20,480 bases of DNA, from IMG/VR virus record IMGVR_UViG_3300050123_000057, positions 1 to 20,480 of that record; one strand, 5' to 3'. Shown in pieces: positions 1 through 7,472 of the stretch. The stretch is from a virus. The translations under genes and the position numbers were made by a program. Under the pieces are notes generated by a model. The model did no database searches and was not told where the DNA came from. It worked only from the letters and a program-made list of their open reading frames with translations. Numbering within the stretch: the stretch's first letter is position 1; every line of letters begins with the position of its first letter.

Positions 1-1829
1 TAATACGGTTGTTTTTTAAACTGCGGCAACCCGTTATCAAAGGCTTTTGAGATCATCCATGCGTCAAACCATGTGCCGCCTTCGTCAAGCGACTGCATAG
101 GGTCAAAGGCATAGAGGAAGTTATCCGCTGCAGACGCACCCCATACTTTGCCACCGAAGAGAAACGCCGTTGTGAGAGCGCAGGGGATTGTCCATATATA
201 CCACGCAAGACGGTTTTGAGCCTTTAGAATATCTGAGTAGTCTATGAAAGCGGTTGAATTGTAATCCCAAAGGTATACTTTGTTACCGACAAATAAGTAA
301 TAATAAAATCCATCATCAACCGATACTGCCGCCTGTAAATCAGCGAGGGAGTTTTTAAGTAAATCGGGATTTATGTTCTGAGATATCGGAACAATTACAC
401 GTTCGTTATTTGTGTTCGTTGTGGCGACCGTGTAAACTCCACCTTTTGAATTTGCCCATGTAAGATTATTATTGATAAGTTGAACGCTATTTGGCATATC
501 GCAACCAATACCAACATGAACCTCAGAAGTCGGATAACTCTGTTTTAGACTTGTACTGTCCCAGTAGAAGCCTTTTTCATAGGTTGAATTTTCCTTTAAA
601 ATAAACAGTTTGCCAAAGTCTTTCCCAAAGGCAGTTATGGGGTCTGAGGGAGAACCGACGTAATCAACACTGTCATCAGGCCAGTATGTAGGGTCACCGA
701 CTGCCGAATGGTATATTGCGTTCGGTTCGTTGGAATTTCCCGCAACAAACATGCTATTGCCCGATGTTTGCCCTTGATATGCTCCGCCATACCATGAGCC
801 AATAGTACATTTTTCAATAGGCGTTGGGCTTGCATATAACGTATACGAGTATGTAACAGTCATGTTAGGCACATCCGCACTTGTGGCATCAACTAAATGC
901 GTACTGAATGTAATTGTCCCTAAGATTCTGTTAAGCGTTGCTGTTATTCCTCCCTCAATATCTGTTGTAGAATTATTTGCAAATCCAAACGATAAAACCG
1001 TTCCACTTAAATTATTATAATTAATTTGTACTGTAGATTTATCCACGTTCGTGCCAACTGTAGTGTCTAATCCTTTGTCGCTTAAATTGTAGACAGTGCT
1101 TGTGGCGTCAGTACGAATTTCATTTTTTACTTGTGGAGTTATATAATTTCTTGCTTCTAAACCGGCTCCTGCACCTGATGCGTGCATATTTGTTCTAATT
1201 ACCGGAATATGGGGTGGTGTTATTCTCGACCAATAAAAAAGACTGTCAGTATCTCCTAAAGAAACTAAAAACATCAAATGGGGCAATGTTTCACCTTTAA
1301 TTATTACATCAAGTTGGTATAAAGCATTTCCGGCAGAGATAATAAGATTATTAGCCTTTATAACATTAACCGAACCATATCCAATTTCTTCTGAAAAAGA
1401 CTCTGCCAAGAGCATGTGAGCTGAGGAAAAGTCAAAATCAGCGTAAATATATGTAAAATTAGGAGCGTTGTACGTATAATCCGTGGGAACTCTTTCAATA
1501 TTTGTACCATCAAAATTTAGAAGAGCTTTCTCAGTCAATATATAAATTCCATATTTATTATCTATTTGTACACTGTTTATAATGAGATTGCGTAATAAAA
1601 CAGTTGAACCGTCACTCGGGGCAACGTCCACAATCTTCCCGTAAGTCTGCTCGATCTCCTTAACAAGCCCCGGCCGAGTTCTGAGCATGGTGTCCCTGTA
1701 CCACATATTTAACATAAGGGCATTTTGACCGTCGTCTATTTCATTCGGCAGTTTGGAAAGGTTTACGCCGCTTGCTGGGCTGTAAACTTTACTTTGGTCT
1801 TGAAGAATGGGCATTTGGGGTATTTTCAT
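1..1829 (-). CDS. P22 gp10-like tail hub / DNA stabilization protein (3' end outside window)
   Basis: The reading frame is open from an ATG at 1829 to the left edge, about 609 residues, with no stop, so the C-terminus is missing. It starts four bases after the stop of the upstream gene, whose last codons (AGG TGA) provide the ribosome binding site. The N-terminus (SGVNLSKLPNEIDDGQNALM, then NMWYRDTMLRTRPGL) is the signature seen in Firmicutes phage proteins annotated as stabilization or tail hub proteins: a short extended arm, then a bead of beta-rich repeats. Later stretches such as FGKLFILKENSTYEKGFYW, GIGCDMPNSVQLINNNLTW and YLFVGNKVYLWDY also fit that family. In P22, gp10 follows gp4 and closes the portal channel; here it likewise follows a gp4-like gene. 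It is longer than P22 gp10 (about 470 aa), so it probably carries extra beta domains. The function is inferred from family resemblance and gene order. Confidence 0.72.
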   Translation of the reverse strand, partial: MKIPQMPILQDQSKVYSPASGVNLSKLPNEIDDGQNALMLNMWYRDTMLRTRPGLVKEIEQTYGKIVDVAPSDGSTVLLRNLIINSVQIDNKYGIYILTEKALLNFDGTNIERVPTDYTYNAPNFTYIYADFDFSSAHMLLAESFSEEIGYGSVNVIKANNLIISAGNALYQLDVIIKGETLPHLMFLVSLGDTDSLFYWSRITPPHIPVIRTNMHASGAGAGLEARNYITPQVKNEIRTDATSTVYNLSDKGLDTTVGTNVDKSTVQINYNNLSGTVLSFGFANNSTTDIEGGITATLNRILGTITFSTHLVDATSADVPNMTVTYSYTLYASPTPIEKCTIGSWYGGAYQGQTSGNSMFVAGNSNEPNAIYHSAVGDPTYWPDDSVDYVGSPSDPITAFGKDFGKLFILKENSTYEKGFYWDSTSLKQSYPTSEVHVGIGCDMPNSVQLINNNLTWANSKGGVYTVATTNTNNERVIVPISQNINPDLLKNSLADLQAAVSVDDGFYYYLFVGNKVYLWDYNSTAFIDYSDILKAQNRLAWYIWTIPCALTTAFLFGGKVWGASAADNFLYAFDPMQSLDEGGTWFDAWMISKAFDNGLPQFKKQPY

Positions 1830-1833
1830 CAAG

Positions 1834-2238
1834 TCACCTCATTAAATCAGGATCGGTCAATGCACCGTAAACATCCTCAATTTCAGGCGCGTCAAAAGAC
1901 ATGGCGTTCTTTGCGTTTTCATAAGACACTGCAAAAATGTTGTATTGAGTGTCGCCATCTATTCGGGCAAACTCACGCGCTAAGCCTAAAGGTAAAACAC
2001 TTTGAGCGGTCATATCGGTTATGGTCAATTCGTCAGTAAGAGCAGTCAAAGGGGCAGGGATGCCATTAGCGACAAAATCATAACTTTCGCATGTCAGTAA
2101 TTCGAGTTGCAACATGTTACAGAACGCAGGCGCGAGATTAATGTATTTGCTTTCTCGGTTTTCCTCGACTATTCCCTTTGGGTTTACGTGTCCAAGCTGG
2201 CTTAATGATGCCAGAGCTATTGAGTTTACTGTTACCAT
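1834..2238 (-). CDS. gp4-like head-tail adaptor (connector) protein, 134 aa
   Basis: A 134-aa, mostly helical protein. The ATG at 2238 is preceded by AAGGAGG about nine bases upstream, which strongly supports this start even though it lies inside the previous reading frame. The central part (VEENRESKYINLAPAFCNML, then LQLELL) matches the look of phage connector proteins of the gp4/gp6 type, in which short helices pack under the portal ring and lengthen the DNA channel. The neighbours fit: capsid and decoration genes upstream, gp10-like hub immediately downstream with stop and start four bases apart. The assignment is by position and helical pattern; no catalytic motif is expected. P22 gp4 also has a muralytic activity, but nothing here shows it. 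Confidence 0.55.
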   Translation of the reverse strand: MVTVNSIALASLSQLGHVNPKGIVEENRESKYINLAPAFCNMLQLELLTCESYDFVANGIPAPLTALTDELTITDMTAQSVLPLGLAREFARIDGDTQYNIFAVSYENAKNAMSFDAPEIEDVYGALTDPDLMR

Positions 2239-2473
2239 TCTTTTTAGCCTCCTTAGGTGGCAGCGTGAGGGGTTTTTCTTCTATTGGAGTAATACCGCCC
2301 TCTGTGGGTTTAAGTTCGCCTGCGGGCGGCCAGTGGAGCAACAGGTACTTTAAAAACCTATCATTGTCTTTTACTTCGATAATCCCGTATTCATCGGTCG
2401 TTCCAAAGTAATGCGTTGTGTCATCGTAATCGTGTTTCAAAAGCGTATTATATAAATTCGTTTGGATTTTCAT
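2138..2473 (-). CDS. Hypothetical protein, 111 aa, long out-of-frame overlap with next gene
   Basis: The ATG at 2473 has AAGGGGG upstream. The first ~78 residues look like an ordinary folded protein (TTHYFGTTDEYGIIEVKDND, then FLKYLLLHWPPAGELKPTEG). The last ~33 residues are strongly basic (KPAWTRKPKGNSRGKPRKQ) and are encoded by the same 101 bases as the start of the adaptor gene in another frame. A LHWPPAG-type segment followed by a charged tail is seen in small phage head-region proteins of unknown role; I do not recognise a named family. It is either a genuine gene with an unusually long overlap, or one whose original end was lost by a frameshift near 2240. It is probably co-translated with its neighbours. 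Confidence 0.6.
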   Translation of the reverse strand: MKIQTNLYNTLLKHDYDDTTHYFGTTDEYGIIEVKDNDRFLKYLLLHWPPAGELKPTEGGITPIEEKPLTLPPKEAKKNGNSKLNSSGIIKPAWTRKPKGNSRGKPRKQIH

Positions 2474-2491
2474 AATTTCCCCCTTAAGGGA

Positions 2492-2512
2492 GGGCCGGAG
2501 TTTAACCGACCC
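2492..2512. other. Short GC-rich hairpin in the decoration-to-hypothetical gene gap
   Basis: GGGCCGG and CCGACCC pair over seven bases (one G-U) around a seven-base A/T loop. It lies between the stop of the decoration gene and the next ribosome binding site. On the plus strand it is followed by TTTT. On the minus (transcribed) strand there is no T-run, so it is more likely an mRNA-processing or stability hairpin than a terminator. Confidence 0.35.
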
Positions 2513-2520
2513 TTTTAAAT

Positions 2521-2850
2521 TTAGGGCAACTGGATAACGCCGACTGTGATGCTGGTGATCAAAGAAATTGCCAACGTGTACTTGCCGCCTGCGCCGAACC
2601 TCATAGAATCCAGAGGGCCTATGATTTCCGTCACACCGGCCGCAACGGTAACCACCAGATTACCGAGCGGGCTACGGATGCCAGTACCTTTGTTGATAGT
2701 GGCCGTAATGCTTGCAGCGCTGGCATTCGTGACAAGAATGGCGGTTATTTCGTCTTTAGCGTAAGGAATGGTTTGAGTAGAGGCGGCGGCCGCCATCGAA
2801 TGAACAACGCCGCTGTCTCTTACTGCTACGGTTTTAACTAAGTCAGCCAT
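2521..2850 (-). CDS. Capsid decoration / head accessory protein, 109 aa
   Basis: A 109-aa, Ala/Thr/Ile/Val-rich all-beta protein directly downstream of the major capsid gene. The pattern of an N-terminal MADLVKTVAVRDSG, a middle ITAILVTNASAASITATI, then a loop ending VAAGVTEIIGPLDSMRFGAG and a final beta strand matches the small beta-sandwich decoration proteins that bind the outside of phage capsids, where the phrase 'IGPFD..RF' recurs. The ATG at 2850 has AAAGGAGG nine bases upstream. The leader (GAGGATATGAATTATG) closely resembles that of the capsid gene, consistent with matched high expression. The call is from family pattern plus location. Confidence 0.7.
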   Translation of the reverse strand: MADLVKTVAVRDSGVVHSMAAAASTQTIPYAKDEITAILVTNASAASITATINKGTGIRSPLGNLVVTVAAGVTEIIGPLDSMRFGAGGKYTLAISLITSITVGVIQLP

Positions 2851-2866
2851 AATTCATATCCTCCTT

Positions 2867-3709
2867 TTATATTGTGGTTTCAGCCGTGTAAGAGCATTTG
2901 AGAACTGCAAACTCTTTCGGCCTGAGAACTTTACCGCCGTACAGATGTAGACCTTTGACGGCATCAGAGAACGAGGACTCAGGGTTATACGCTTTTGTCT
3001 CGGCGATCTGATCTGCAAACCCTATCGCTGAGGTCGTGCGTACAAAGCAGTAGTCGAACGTGCCATCGTTATAGATTCCGTTGGTCAGGAACACTTTCGA
3101 ACCGAGCAGACCGGCGATAGAACCCTGCAACCCGTTCTGCAAGATGGTGTCATTCGGCATACCATGTACGAGCTTTGCGAGCAAAATTTTCTGCATAAGG
3201 CCAGAAGATGCTTCAATCGAAATCGAGGCATTTGATGGGACGTTGTTGTCCCACAAATATCCGAAAGCTGCCATAATCTTCGACAGGACATTTGCAGAGG
3301 TGATGCCCGTGCAGTCGATCGTTGAGCCTGCATCGGCGTACTTCCCGTAAATGTAACTGTCCGCAGATTCCGCAAGAGCCTGAGCGGCCTGCTGCATCTG
3401 AGCTGACATGATATTGCCCTGCGCCTGCTGCTTATCAATATTGTCAATAAGAAAAGCAAAGTAGTCAGACTTATCAATGGTCATATTCGTAGACTGATCC
3501 CCGAGGTTTTCAGGCGAAATCACGGTTGAACCCTTTATGTACTGGGCCACTGTCGGGCGCAGCACACCGTTAATCTTGACGGTATCGCCGACATTTGCGA
3601 TTGCGCCCTCAAAGTCACGGTTGCAAAGGCTTATCGCAACGCAGTTCCTGTCTCGGTCGGTTTGGATTTTGTCGCTCCATATGGTTGGAATAAAATTGTT
3701 ATAAGACAT
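2867..3709 (-). CDS. Major capsid protein (P22 coat-like, HK97 fold), 280 aa
   Basis: The N-terminus (MSYNNFIPTIWSDKIQ) followed by NRDFEGAIANVGDTVKINGV is a recognisable signature of P22 coat-like major capsid proteins from Firmicutes phages, in which the second block forms the N-arm/E-loop region. The C-terminal part (SAIGFADQIAETKAYNPESS, ending GLHLYGGKVLRPKEFAVLKC) matches the end of the HK97-fold A domain in the same group. At 280 aa it is shorter than P22 gp5 (430 aa) because it lacks the extra inserted domain. It follows the scaffold gene and precedes the decoration gene, the standard order. The ATG at 3709 follows GGAGATATGAATT. It builds the procapsid shell. Confidence 0.88.
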   Translation of the reverse strand: MSYNNFIPTIWSDKIQTDRDRNCVAISLCNRDFEGAIANVGDTVKINGVLRPTVAQYIKGSTVISPENLGDQSTNMTIDKSDYFAFLIDNIDKQQAQGNIMSAQMQQAAQALAESADSYIYGKYADAGSTIDCTGITSANVLSKIMAAFGYLWDNNVPSNASISIEASSGLMQKILLAKLVHGMPNDTILQNGLQGSIAGLLGSKVFLTNGIYNDGTFDYCFVRTTSAIGFADQIAETKAYNPESSFSDAVKGLHLYGGKVLRPKEFAVLKCSYTAETTI

Positions 3710-3728
3710 AATTCATATCTCCCTTGTT

Positions 3729-4583
3729 TTAATATTTCCATTTCTTCATGGAGGTTTCGATTGCTTTTTTGTGTTTTAACTGCTCACTTGTAGACATTGC
3801 CTTGACTTCATCTACTGTATAGAAGTCTTTGTCTGCCGCAGAAGAACCCGACGCGACGCTTCCTGTGGTCGCATCTGAATTCGTCTTGTTGCCGGTAAGC
3901 ACGGCCACTGTGGCTTTCAATTCGTCCATTTCTTTTCTGTTGTCTTTGATTGCCTTGTCGGACGCATAAATCTTGTGAGCTGCGGTGACGCTCATACCCT
4001 CATTAGCTGCCATGATATTAACAAGTGCGTCGTGGACTTCATCCGGTATTGAGATTTTACCGTCCTTGTAATACTCGGGGTTGTCGCGGATTAACTGATC
4101 GAACTGCCCCTGCTGTTTTTGCTGAGTTTGTGAAAGTTGCTCACGTTTTGACGTAAGGATCTCCCCAGCCCTTTTGTCGGCCTCTATACTGGCAAGGCGT
4201 GTTGAAACTGCGTCACTGTTTCCCTCTTCGGAAATTGCCCTGTAGGTGTCGTCATAGACTTTCTGCGCAATAGCTTTTTCATCGGGTGTTAAGTCTACCT
4301 GAGGGGCGACCGGCGTGAGGGTAGGCACTGTACCGCCTAATAACCTTGACAGTTTCGCTTGCTTTACGTCGTTGTAACTCCTAACGCCAGGTATGCCGTA
4401 AATGTCGGCCATTTCAGCGACGGCCTTATCGCGCTCATTTGTGCGTCTTATATCGGCTTGCCTTGTGTTTTCCTCGGCAGACTGTGCAGGGGATTTTTCC
4501 TGTTCGGCGACTACAGGAGTTTCTACGCCATCGGTTTGAGGCTGAACGACTTCCTCTGTTACGTCCAAATTTTCGCTTTCCAT
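3729..4583 (-). CDS. Capsid scaffolding protein, 284 aa
   Basis: A highly charged, Glu/Gln/Lys-rich protein with predicted long helices and little hydrophobic core. It has an acidic, Pro/Val-rich N-terminus (residues 1-45), a central helical rod rich in Gln around residues 140-165, a low-complexity Ser/Gly/Thr linker near 235-250, and a short basic helix-turn-helix-like C-terminus (YTVDEVKAMSTSEQLKHKK onward). P22-type scaffolds bind coat through exactly such a basic C-terminal helical hairpin. It sits immediately upstream of the major capsid gene. The ATG at 4583 follows GAAAGGA. It would direct procapsid assembly and then leave before or during DNA packaging. No protease motif is seen in it. 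Confidence 0.82.
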   Translation of the reverse strand: MESENLDVTEEVVQPQTDGVETPVVAEQEKSPAQSAEENTRQADIRRTNERDKAVAEMADIYGIPGVRSYNDVKQAKLSRLLGGTVPTLTPVAPQVDLTPDEKAIAQKVYDDTYRAISEEGNSDAVSTRLASIEADKRAGEILTSKREQLSQTQQKQQGQFDQLIRDNPEYYKDGKISIPDEVHDALVNIMAANEGMSVTAAHKIYASDKAIKDNRKEMDELKATVAVLTGNKTNSDATTGSVASGSSAADKDFYTVDEVKAMSTSEQLKHKKAIETSMKKWKY

Positions 4584-4631
4584 AAAAATCCTTTCAAATT
4601 GGGTTTTTTGACGCTATCCCAAGCGAATTTT

Positions 4632-4672
4632 AAAAAAAGAGCCACTAAAACCGGTTAAGGTTTCAATGGCTC
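4632..4672 (-). terminator. Rho-independent terminator between Com-like gene and scaffold
   Basis: On the minus strand, GAGCCATTGAAACC and GGTTTTAGTGGCTC form a 14-bp stem (two G-U pairs) around TTAACC, followed by seven T. This is a textbook intrinsic terminator placed inside the structural operon. Either it attenuates readthrough into scaffold/capsid genes or these genes have their own promoter; I see no convincing promoter in the 49 bases between it and the scaffold start. Confidence 0.85.
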
Positions 4673-4693
4673 GTGTAGAGCGCTATTTGATAT

Positions 4694-4840
4694 TTACTTT
4701 TTATGCGGTTCCAAGTTGATAATTCCAGAACTCGTTGCCAAAACATGAGTGACTTCTTTACATTTGGGGCATATTTTCATGACTTCCCCATTTGCTTCAC
4801 ACAAGAGTTTTCCGCAATGAACGCATTTTATTTTCTGCAC
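4694..4840 (-). CDS. Com-like zinc-finger protein (small zinc ribbon), 48 aa
   Basis: A 48-aa reading frame starting with GTG at 4840. The sequence IKCVHCGKLLCEANGE leads to MKICPKCKEVTHVLA, giving C-x2-C and C-x2-C pairs that are the zinc knuckles of the phage Mu Com family. Mu Com is a small RNA-binding protein that opens the translation start of the mom DNA-modification mRNA; homologues are common in Firmicutes phages beside head genes, usually without mom. The GTG follows directly on the TGA of the preceding gene and is in the same frame, so it relies on translational coupling or on rare stop readthrough. The terminator lies about 20 bases after its stop. I am confident of the zinc-finger type but not of the RNA target. 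Confidence 0.75.
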   Translation of the reverse strand: MQKIKCVHCGKLLCEANGEVMKICPKCKEVTHVLATSSGIINLEPHKK

Positions 4841-5110
4841 TCACTTACCGCCTTTCTTCGCAGCTTTTGCTTTGCCTTTTGCGGCAAGTACTGTCATTTT
4901 GGCCTGCCCGTATTTTTTAGCGCCTGCATTTGCCATAATCGCGGCTGCCTCGGGTGCCGGCATTCCTTTTGCGGTCATGCCCGAAACGCCTTTTGCAAAT
5001 TTCCCTCCGCCGCCGAGTGTCATTGGCTTACCTTTAAATGTTTTAGGAGAAGTCTTTTTTGCTGCCAGCATCTTTTGAAATGCTGCCTTTTGTGCTACTG
5101 ATTGTGCCAT
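4841..5110 (-). CDS. Small basic Lys/Ala/Gly-rich protein, 89 aa
   Basis: An 89-aa protein that is very rich in Lys, Ala and Gly with almost no acidic residues, ending in a Lys/Ala cluster (KGKAKAAKKGGK). The GGGGKFAKGVSGMTAKGMP segment is flexible. No known fold is recognised. The ATG at 5110 overlaps the portal stop (TAATG), so translation is coupled to the portal. A strongly cationic small protein between portal and scaffold could bind nucleic acid or be packaged in the head, but this is inference from composition alone. Confidence 0.7.
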   Translation of the reverse strand: MAQSVAQKAAFQKMLAAKKTSPKTFKGKPMTLGGGGKFAKGVSGMTAKGMPAPEAAAIMANAGAKKYGQAKMTVLAAKGKAKAAKKGGK

Positions 5111-6789
5111 TATTGTCCACCTCCCATCTGTGGTATTTGTGGCTGCTGTTTAGCCTGCAGTTGTTGCATCTGTTGAGATTGCTGAATACTTGAAATAATC
5201 TCTTGTTTTCTGCCGTTAAACGCCTCGTTAGGTAGCATGTTCAGGTATTGAACCGTGTCGAAGTGTCCTGCCTGCGAAAGACTGCCGAACATCTGAAGCG
5301 CTGCGTCCTGCGTCCATTCCTTTGCAGCTCCGATGTCGATTTTAACGCTCCAAACCTTATCTTTTACCTTAGAGGGGTCAAAATCAACAGGATATTTGTT
5401 GCCATCGGCATCTATTACCTCTCTCCAACGTGATTCTTTTATGTATGCAAGCGTCATGTCAAGCCAGTTTAAGGCGAATTCACGGGCAAAATTATAATAT
5501 CGGTTTTGAATTGTCTGAATCGGTATCTTTGACTGTGCGATTGCGGCCAGCATGGCATTTGCGTTGGTGGGATTTATATTTCCAAGGCTCGCGTCACTGT
5601 ACCCCATCATTTCAAGGGTGTTTTTCAAAAGTGTAGCAGGAAGATTATACGCATCCGCCGCCATTGATGCAGGGATCATATATTTGGCAGCTGCGTTTAC
5701 ATCTCCATTTACTGCAATTGGTTTTGTAAAGGAGTTGTCCCACTTTGTCAAACCTGAAGAATGACTAAAAATGATCTTTGGACTACTATTTAAAAGCACA
5801 TTCAAAATGGTATATGCAACCGCTTTATTAATAGCCACCTGATTGGGGATAAGTCCTGTAATTTCAGCTCTGCCGTGGCATGAATTCTTACGTATTTTCC
5901 AATTCATCATACTTATCGGGTATCTTTTTAAAAGCGTGTCCCATGCCTTGCGTATGATTACATTCTTGCATTGCTTTTGCGCCCATACTTTTCCGTTATC
6001 CCTGTAAAGATAGAGCAGTGTTATGACCTTACCGTCAGCGTTATCTTGTAATTCGGTTTGCGACATGTCACCACTTTGATATTGATAATCGCTATCTTTA
6101 GTGATGATGTCAATGTCGTCTTGTTTTACTTTATTCTTTTTTGCCTCTGCCCTGACGTCCGACAGCATTTCACGGCGGGCAAGTATTATGTAGGGCTGTT
6201 TCTGTGGGTCACGCTCATTTGTATTGCCCGGATAGTAGTTCACGTTGTCTATGGTTTCGACACCAACATGCCCTTTTGCGGTCTGGCCTGTTTCCGCCTC
6301 GTCATCCCAATACGAAAAGAGGATAAAATCACCCGATATACAAGCATCAAGCAACCCCTCTTGACTTATATAGTCCATATTAAGGCGTCCCCAGTCCATT
6401 TCAAACATGCTGCTTAACTTCTGGGCCTCCGGCTCGTTCATTAAGAATGGATTTTTCCAGTCGTCGGGTTTTTTAGGGTTGGAAAGCGCCAATATGTTCG
6501 CCTTATTTTGAGTGACAAGCTCAGATGTAACAACTTTTCCAGGCCAATTCGGAGCTGAAAACAAGATCGCAATTTTGTTTGTGAGGACAGAAGCAATTTT
6601 CTGACCCGTGGCCCTTTCAATAAAATTAATAACAGGCTTAGGAAGGTTAACCGATGGACAACCGTGCCACTGATCACCCGCATTAAACCGCTCGTTTCTC
6701 CTGACGGTTTCATAAAGGTTAATGGCGTTTTTATAGTCTATCCCCACTTGATACCGGCTCCATAAATCCTCTATACTCGGGATATTCAT
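5110..6789 (-). CDS. Portal protein, 559 aa
   Basis: A protein of about 559 aa between terminase and capsid genes. The N-terminus (MNIPSIEDLWSRYQVG) followed by YETVRRNERFNAGDQW and VNLPKPVINFIERATGQKIA is typical of portal proteins of the P22-like/Firmicutes short-tailed group, where an early helical stretch is followed by the wing domain. The C-terminal third has long helices (crown/clip side) and ends in a Gln-rich tail (residues ~530-559). Portals form the dodecameric vertex through which terminase pumps DNA. I chose ATG 6789, five bases after AGAGGTG; a GTG at 6795 would lie inside that ribosome binding site. The upstream gene ends at 6792, giving a three-base gap. Confidence 0.87.
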   Translation of the reverse strand: MNIPSIEDLWSRYQVGIDYKNAINLYETVRRNERFNAGDQWHGCPSVNLPKPVINFIERATGQKIASVLTNKIAILFSAPNWPGKVVTSELVTQNKANILALSNPKKPDDWKNPFLMNEPEAQKLSSMFEMDWGRLNMDYISQEGLLDACISGDFILFSYWDDEAETGQTAKGHVGVETIDNVNYYPGNTNERDPQKQPYIILARREMLSDVRAEAKKNKVKQDDIDIITKDSDYQYQSGDMSQTELQDNADGKVITLLYLYRDNGKVWAQKQCKNVIIRKAWDTLLKRYPISMMNWKIRKNSCHGRAEITGLIPNQVAINKAVAYTILNVLLNSSPKIIFSHSSGLTKWDNSFTKPIAVNGDVNAAAKYMIPASMAADAYNLPATLLKNTLEMMGYSDASLGNINPTNANAMLAAIAQSKIPIQTIQNRYYNFAREFALNWLDMTLAYIKESRWREVIDADGNKYPVDFDPSKVKDKVWSVKIDIGAAKEWTQDAALQMFGSLSQAGHFDTVQYLNMLPNEAFNGRKQEIISSIQQSQQMQQLQAKQQPQIPQMGGGQ

Positions 6790-6791
6790 TG

Positions 6792-7067
6792 TCACACCTC
6801 TTTATCGCTTGGTAATTCTGCGTTATATGCCGCAAATTGTTCTAAGTTTTCTTGCATCTTATCGGAGGACTTCTTACTTTCCGCGTCCTCCTGCATGGCC
6901 TGTACACCCTCTACGACTGCCCTCACAGGGTTGCTTAGTTGCTCGGGCAGTTCGTTGCGGTAGAGTTGATAGGCGTTGCGCTGCCCCTTGATAAAACACC
7001 ACATTCCGAATACGCAGGTTATCATTCCGCAGGCTATTGCTATTAAGATAATTAGAATATCAAACAT
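6792..7067 (-). CDS. Small membrane-anchored protein, 91 aa
   Basis: The first ~28 residues (FDILIILIAIACGMITCVFG, then MWCFIKG) form one clear hydrophobic membrane segment or uncleaved signal anchor. The rest is hydrophilic and helical, rich in Glu, Gln and Lys (residues 40-91), consistent with a short coiled coil on one side of the membrane. The ATG at 7067 overlaps the previous gene by eight bases and has AAGGGAAA upstream. The stop abuts the portal start. No family is recognised. A membrane protein in the packaging operon might act at lysis, or in docking, but nothing in the sequence decides this. Confidence 0.68.
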   Translation of the reverse strand: MFDILIILIAIACGMITCVFGMWCFIKGQRNAYQLYRNELPEQLSNPVRAVVEGVQAMQEDAESKKSSDKMQENLEQFAAYNAELPSDKEV

Positions 7068-7272
7068 AATAAATTTCCCTTATCCTTTTCTTTTCTGCGA
7101 TTTGTATTTTTATTATTCGTCGAACAGTTGGACTGTCAATCCAGTCCTTAAAGTGATAAGCAACGGCTACCTTTACATAAAAAATCGGATGCTTAAATAT
7201 CGTTATCCAGTTTTTACGAGTTTTGTATGAAAGCCGAATAGAGAACGCTTCAATCCTTGATTTTAAATTCAT
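7060..7272 (-). CDS. Hypothetical basic protein, 70 aa
   Basis: A 70-aa protein rich in Lys, Arg, Ile and aromatic residues. The ATG at 7272 is preceded by GGAGG at good spacing, supporting real translation. It overlaps the following membrane-protein gene by eight bases. No motif or family is recognised. A middle segment (IFKHPIFYVKVAVAYHF) is amphipathic to hydrophobic but contains Lys and His residues, so it is not a convincing membrane span. Confidence 0.62.
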   Translation of the reverse strand: MNLKSRIEAFSIRLSYKTRKNWITIFKHPIFYVKVAVAYHFKDWIDSPTVRRIIKIQIAEKKRIREIYYV

Positions 7273-7289
7273 ATTTCCTCCATGAATAT

Positions 7290-7457
7290 TTACTTATACC
7301 ACTTGCATTTTATAGGGACCATTGCCATGAGATAACATCGGTTTTTCAGGTTGTTAAAACATTCTGTGTTTTCGCAATGCCTCAATTTTACAGGGCATAA
7401 CTCTTGACATATACATAAGGGCTTATCGGGTTCGCATATTTGGCAGGGTGAAAACAT
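7290..7457 (-). CDS. Cys-rich mini-protein, 55 aa
   Basis: This short frame starts at ATG 7457, preceded by AGGTGGTGGG. It fills exactly the gap between the HExxH gene (stop at 7473) and the next gene (start at 7272). The protein has nine Cys in 55 residues at positions 5, 8, 15, 17, 21, 28, 33, 41 and 51. It opens with C-x2-C (MFSPCQICEPDK) and has a C-x-C (LCICQELC). No signal peptide is seen, so the Cys residues more likely bind zinc or other metal in the cytoplasm than form disulfides. Tight packing, a ribosome binding site and biased composition argue that it is real. I do not recognise the family. Confidence 0.68.
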   Translation of the reverse strand: MFSPCQICEPDKPLCICQELCPVKLRHCENTECFNNLKNRCYLMAMVPIKCKWYK

Positions 7458-7472
7458 TTAGCCCACCACCTA

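Noticed and set aside
4703-5101. Plus-strand ORF of 132 aa rich in Phe and Cys
   Set aside because: Shadow of the Lys-rich and Com-like minus-strand genes; composition is the mirror of Lys/Ala codons and no ribosome binding site is seen.
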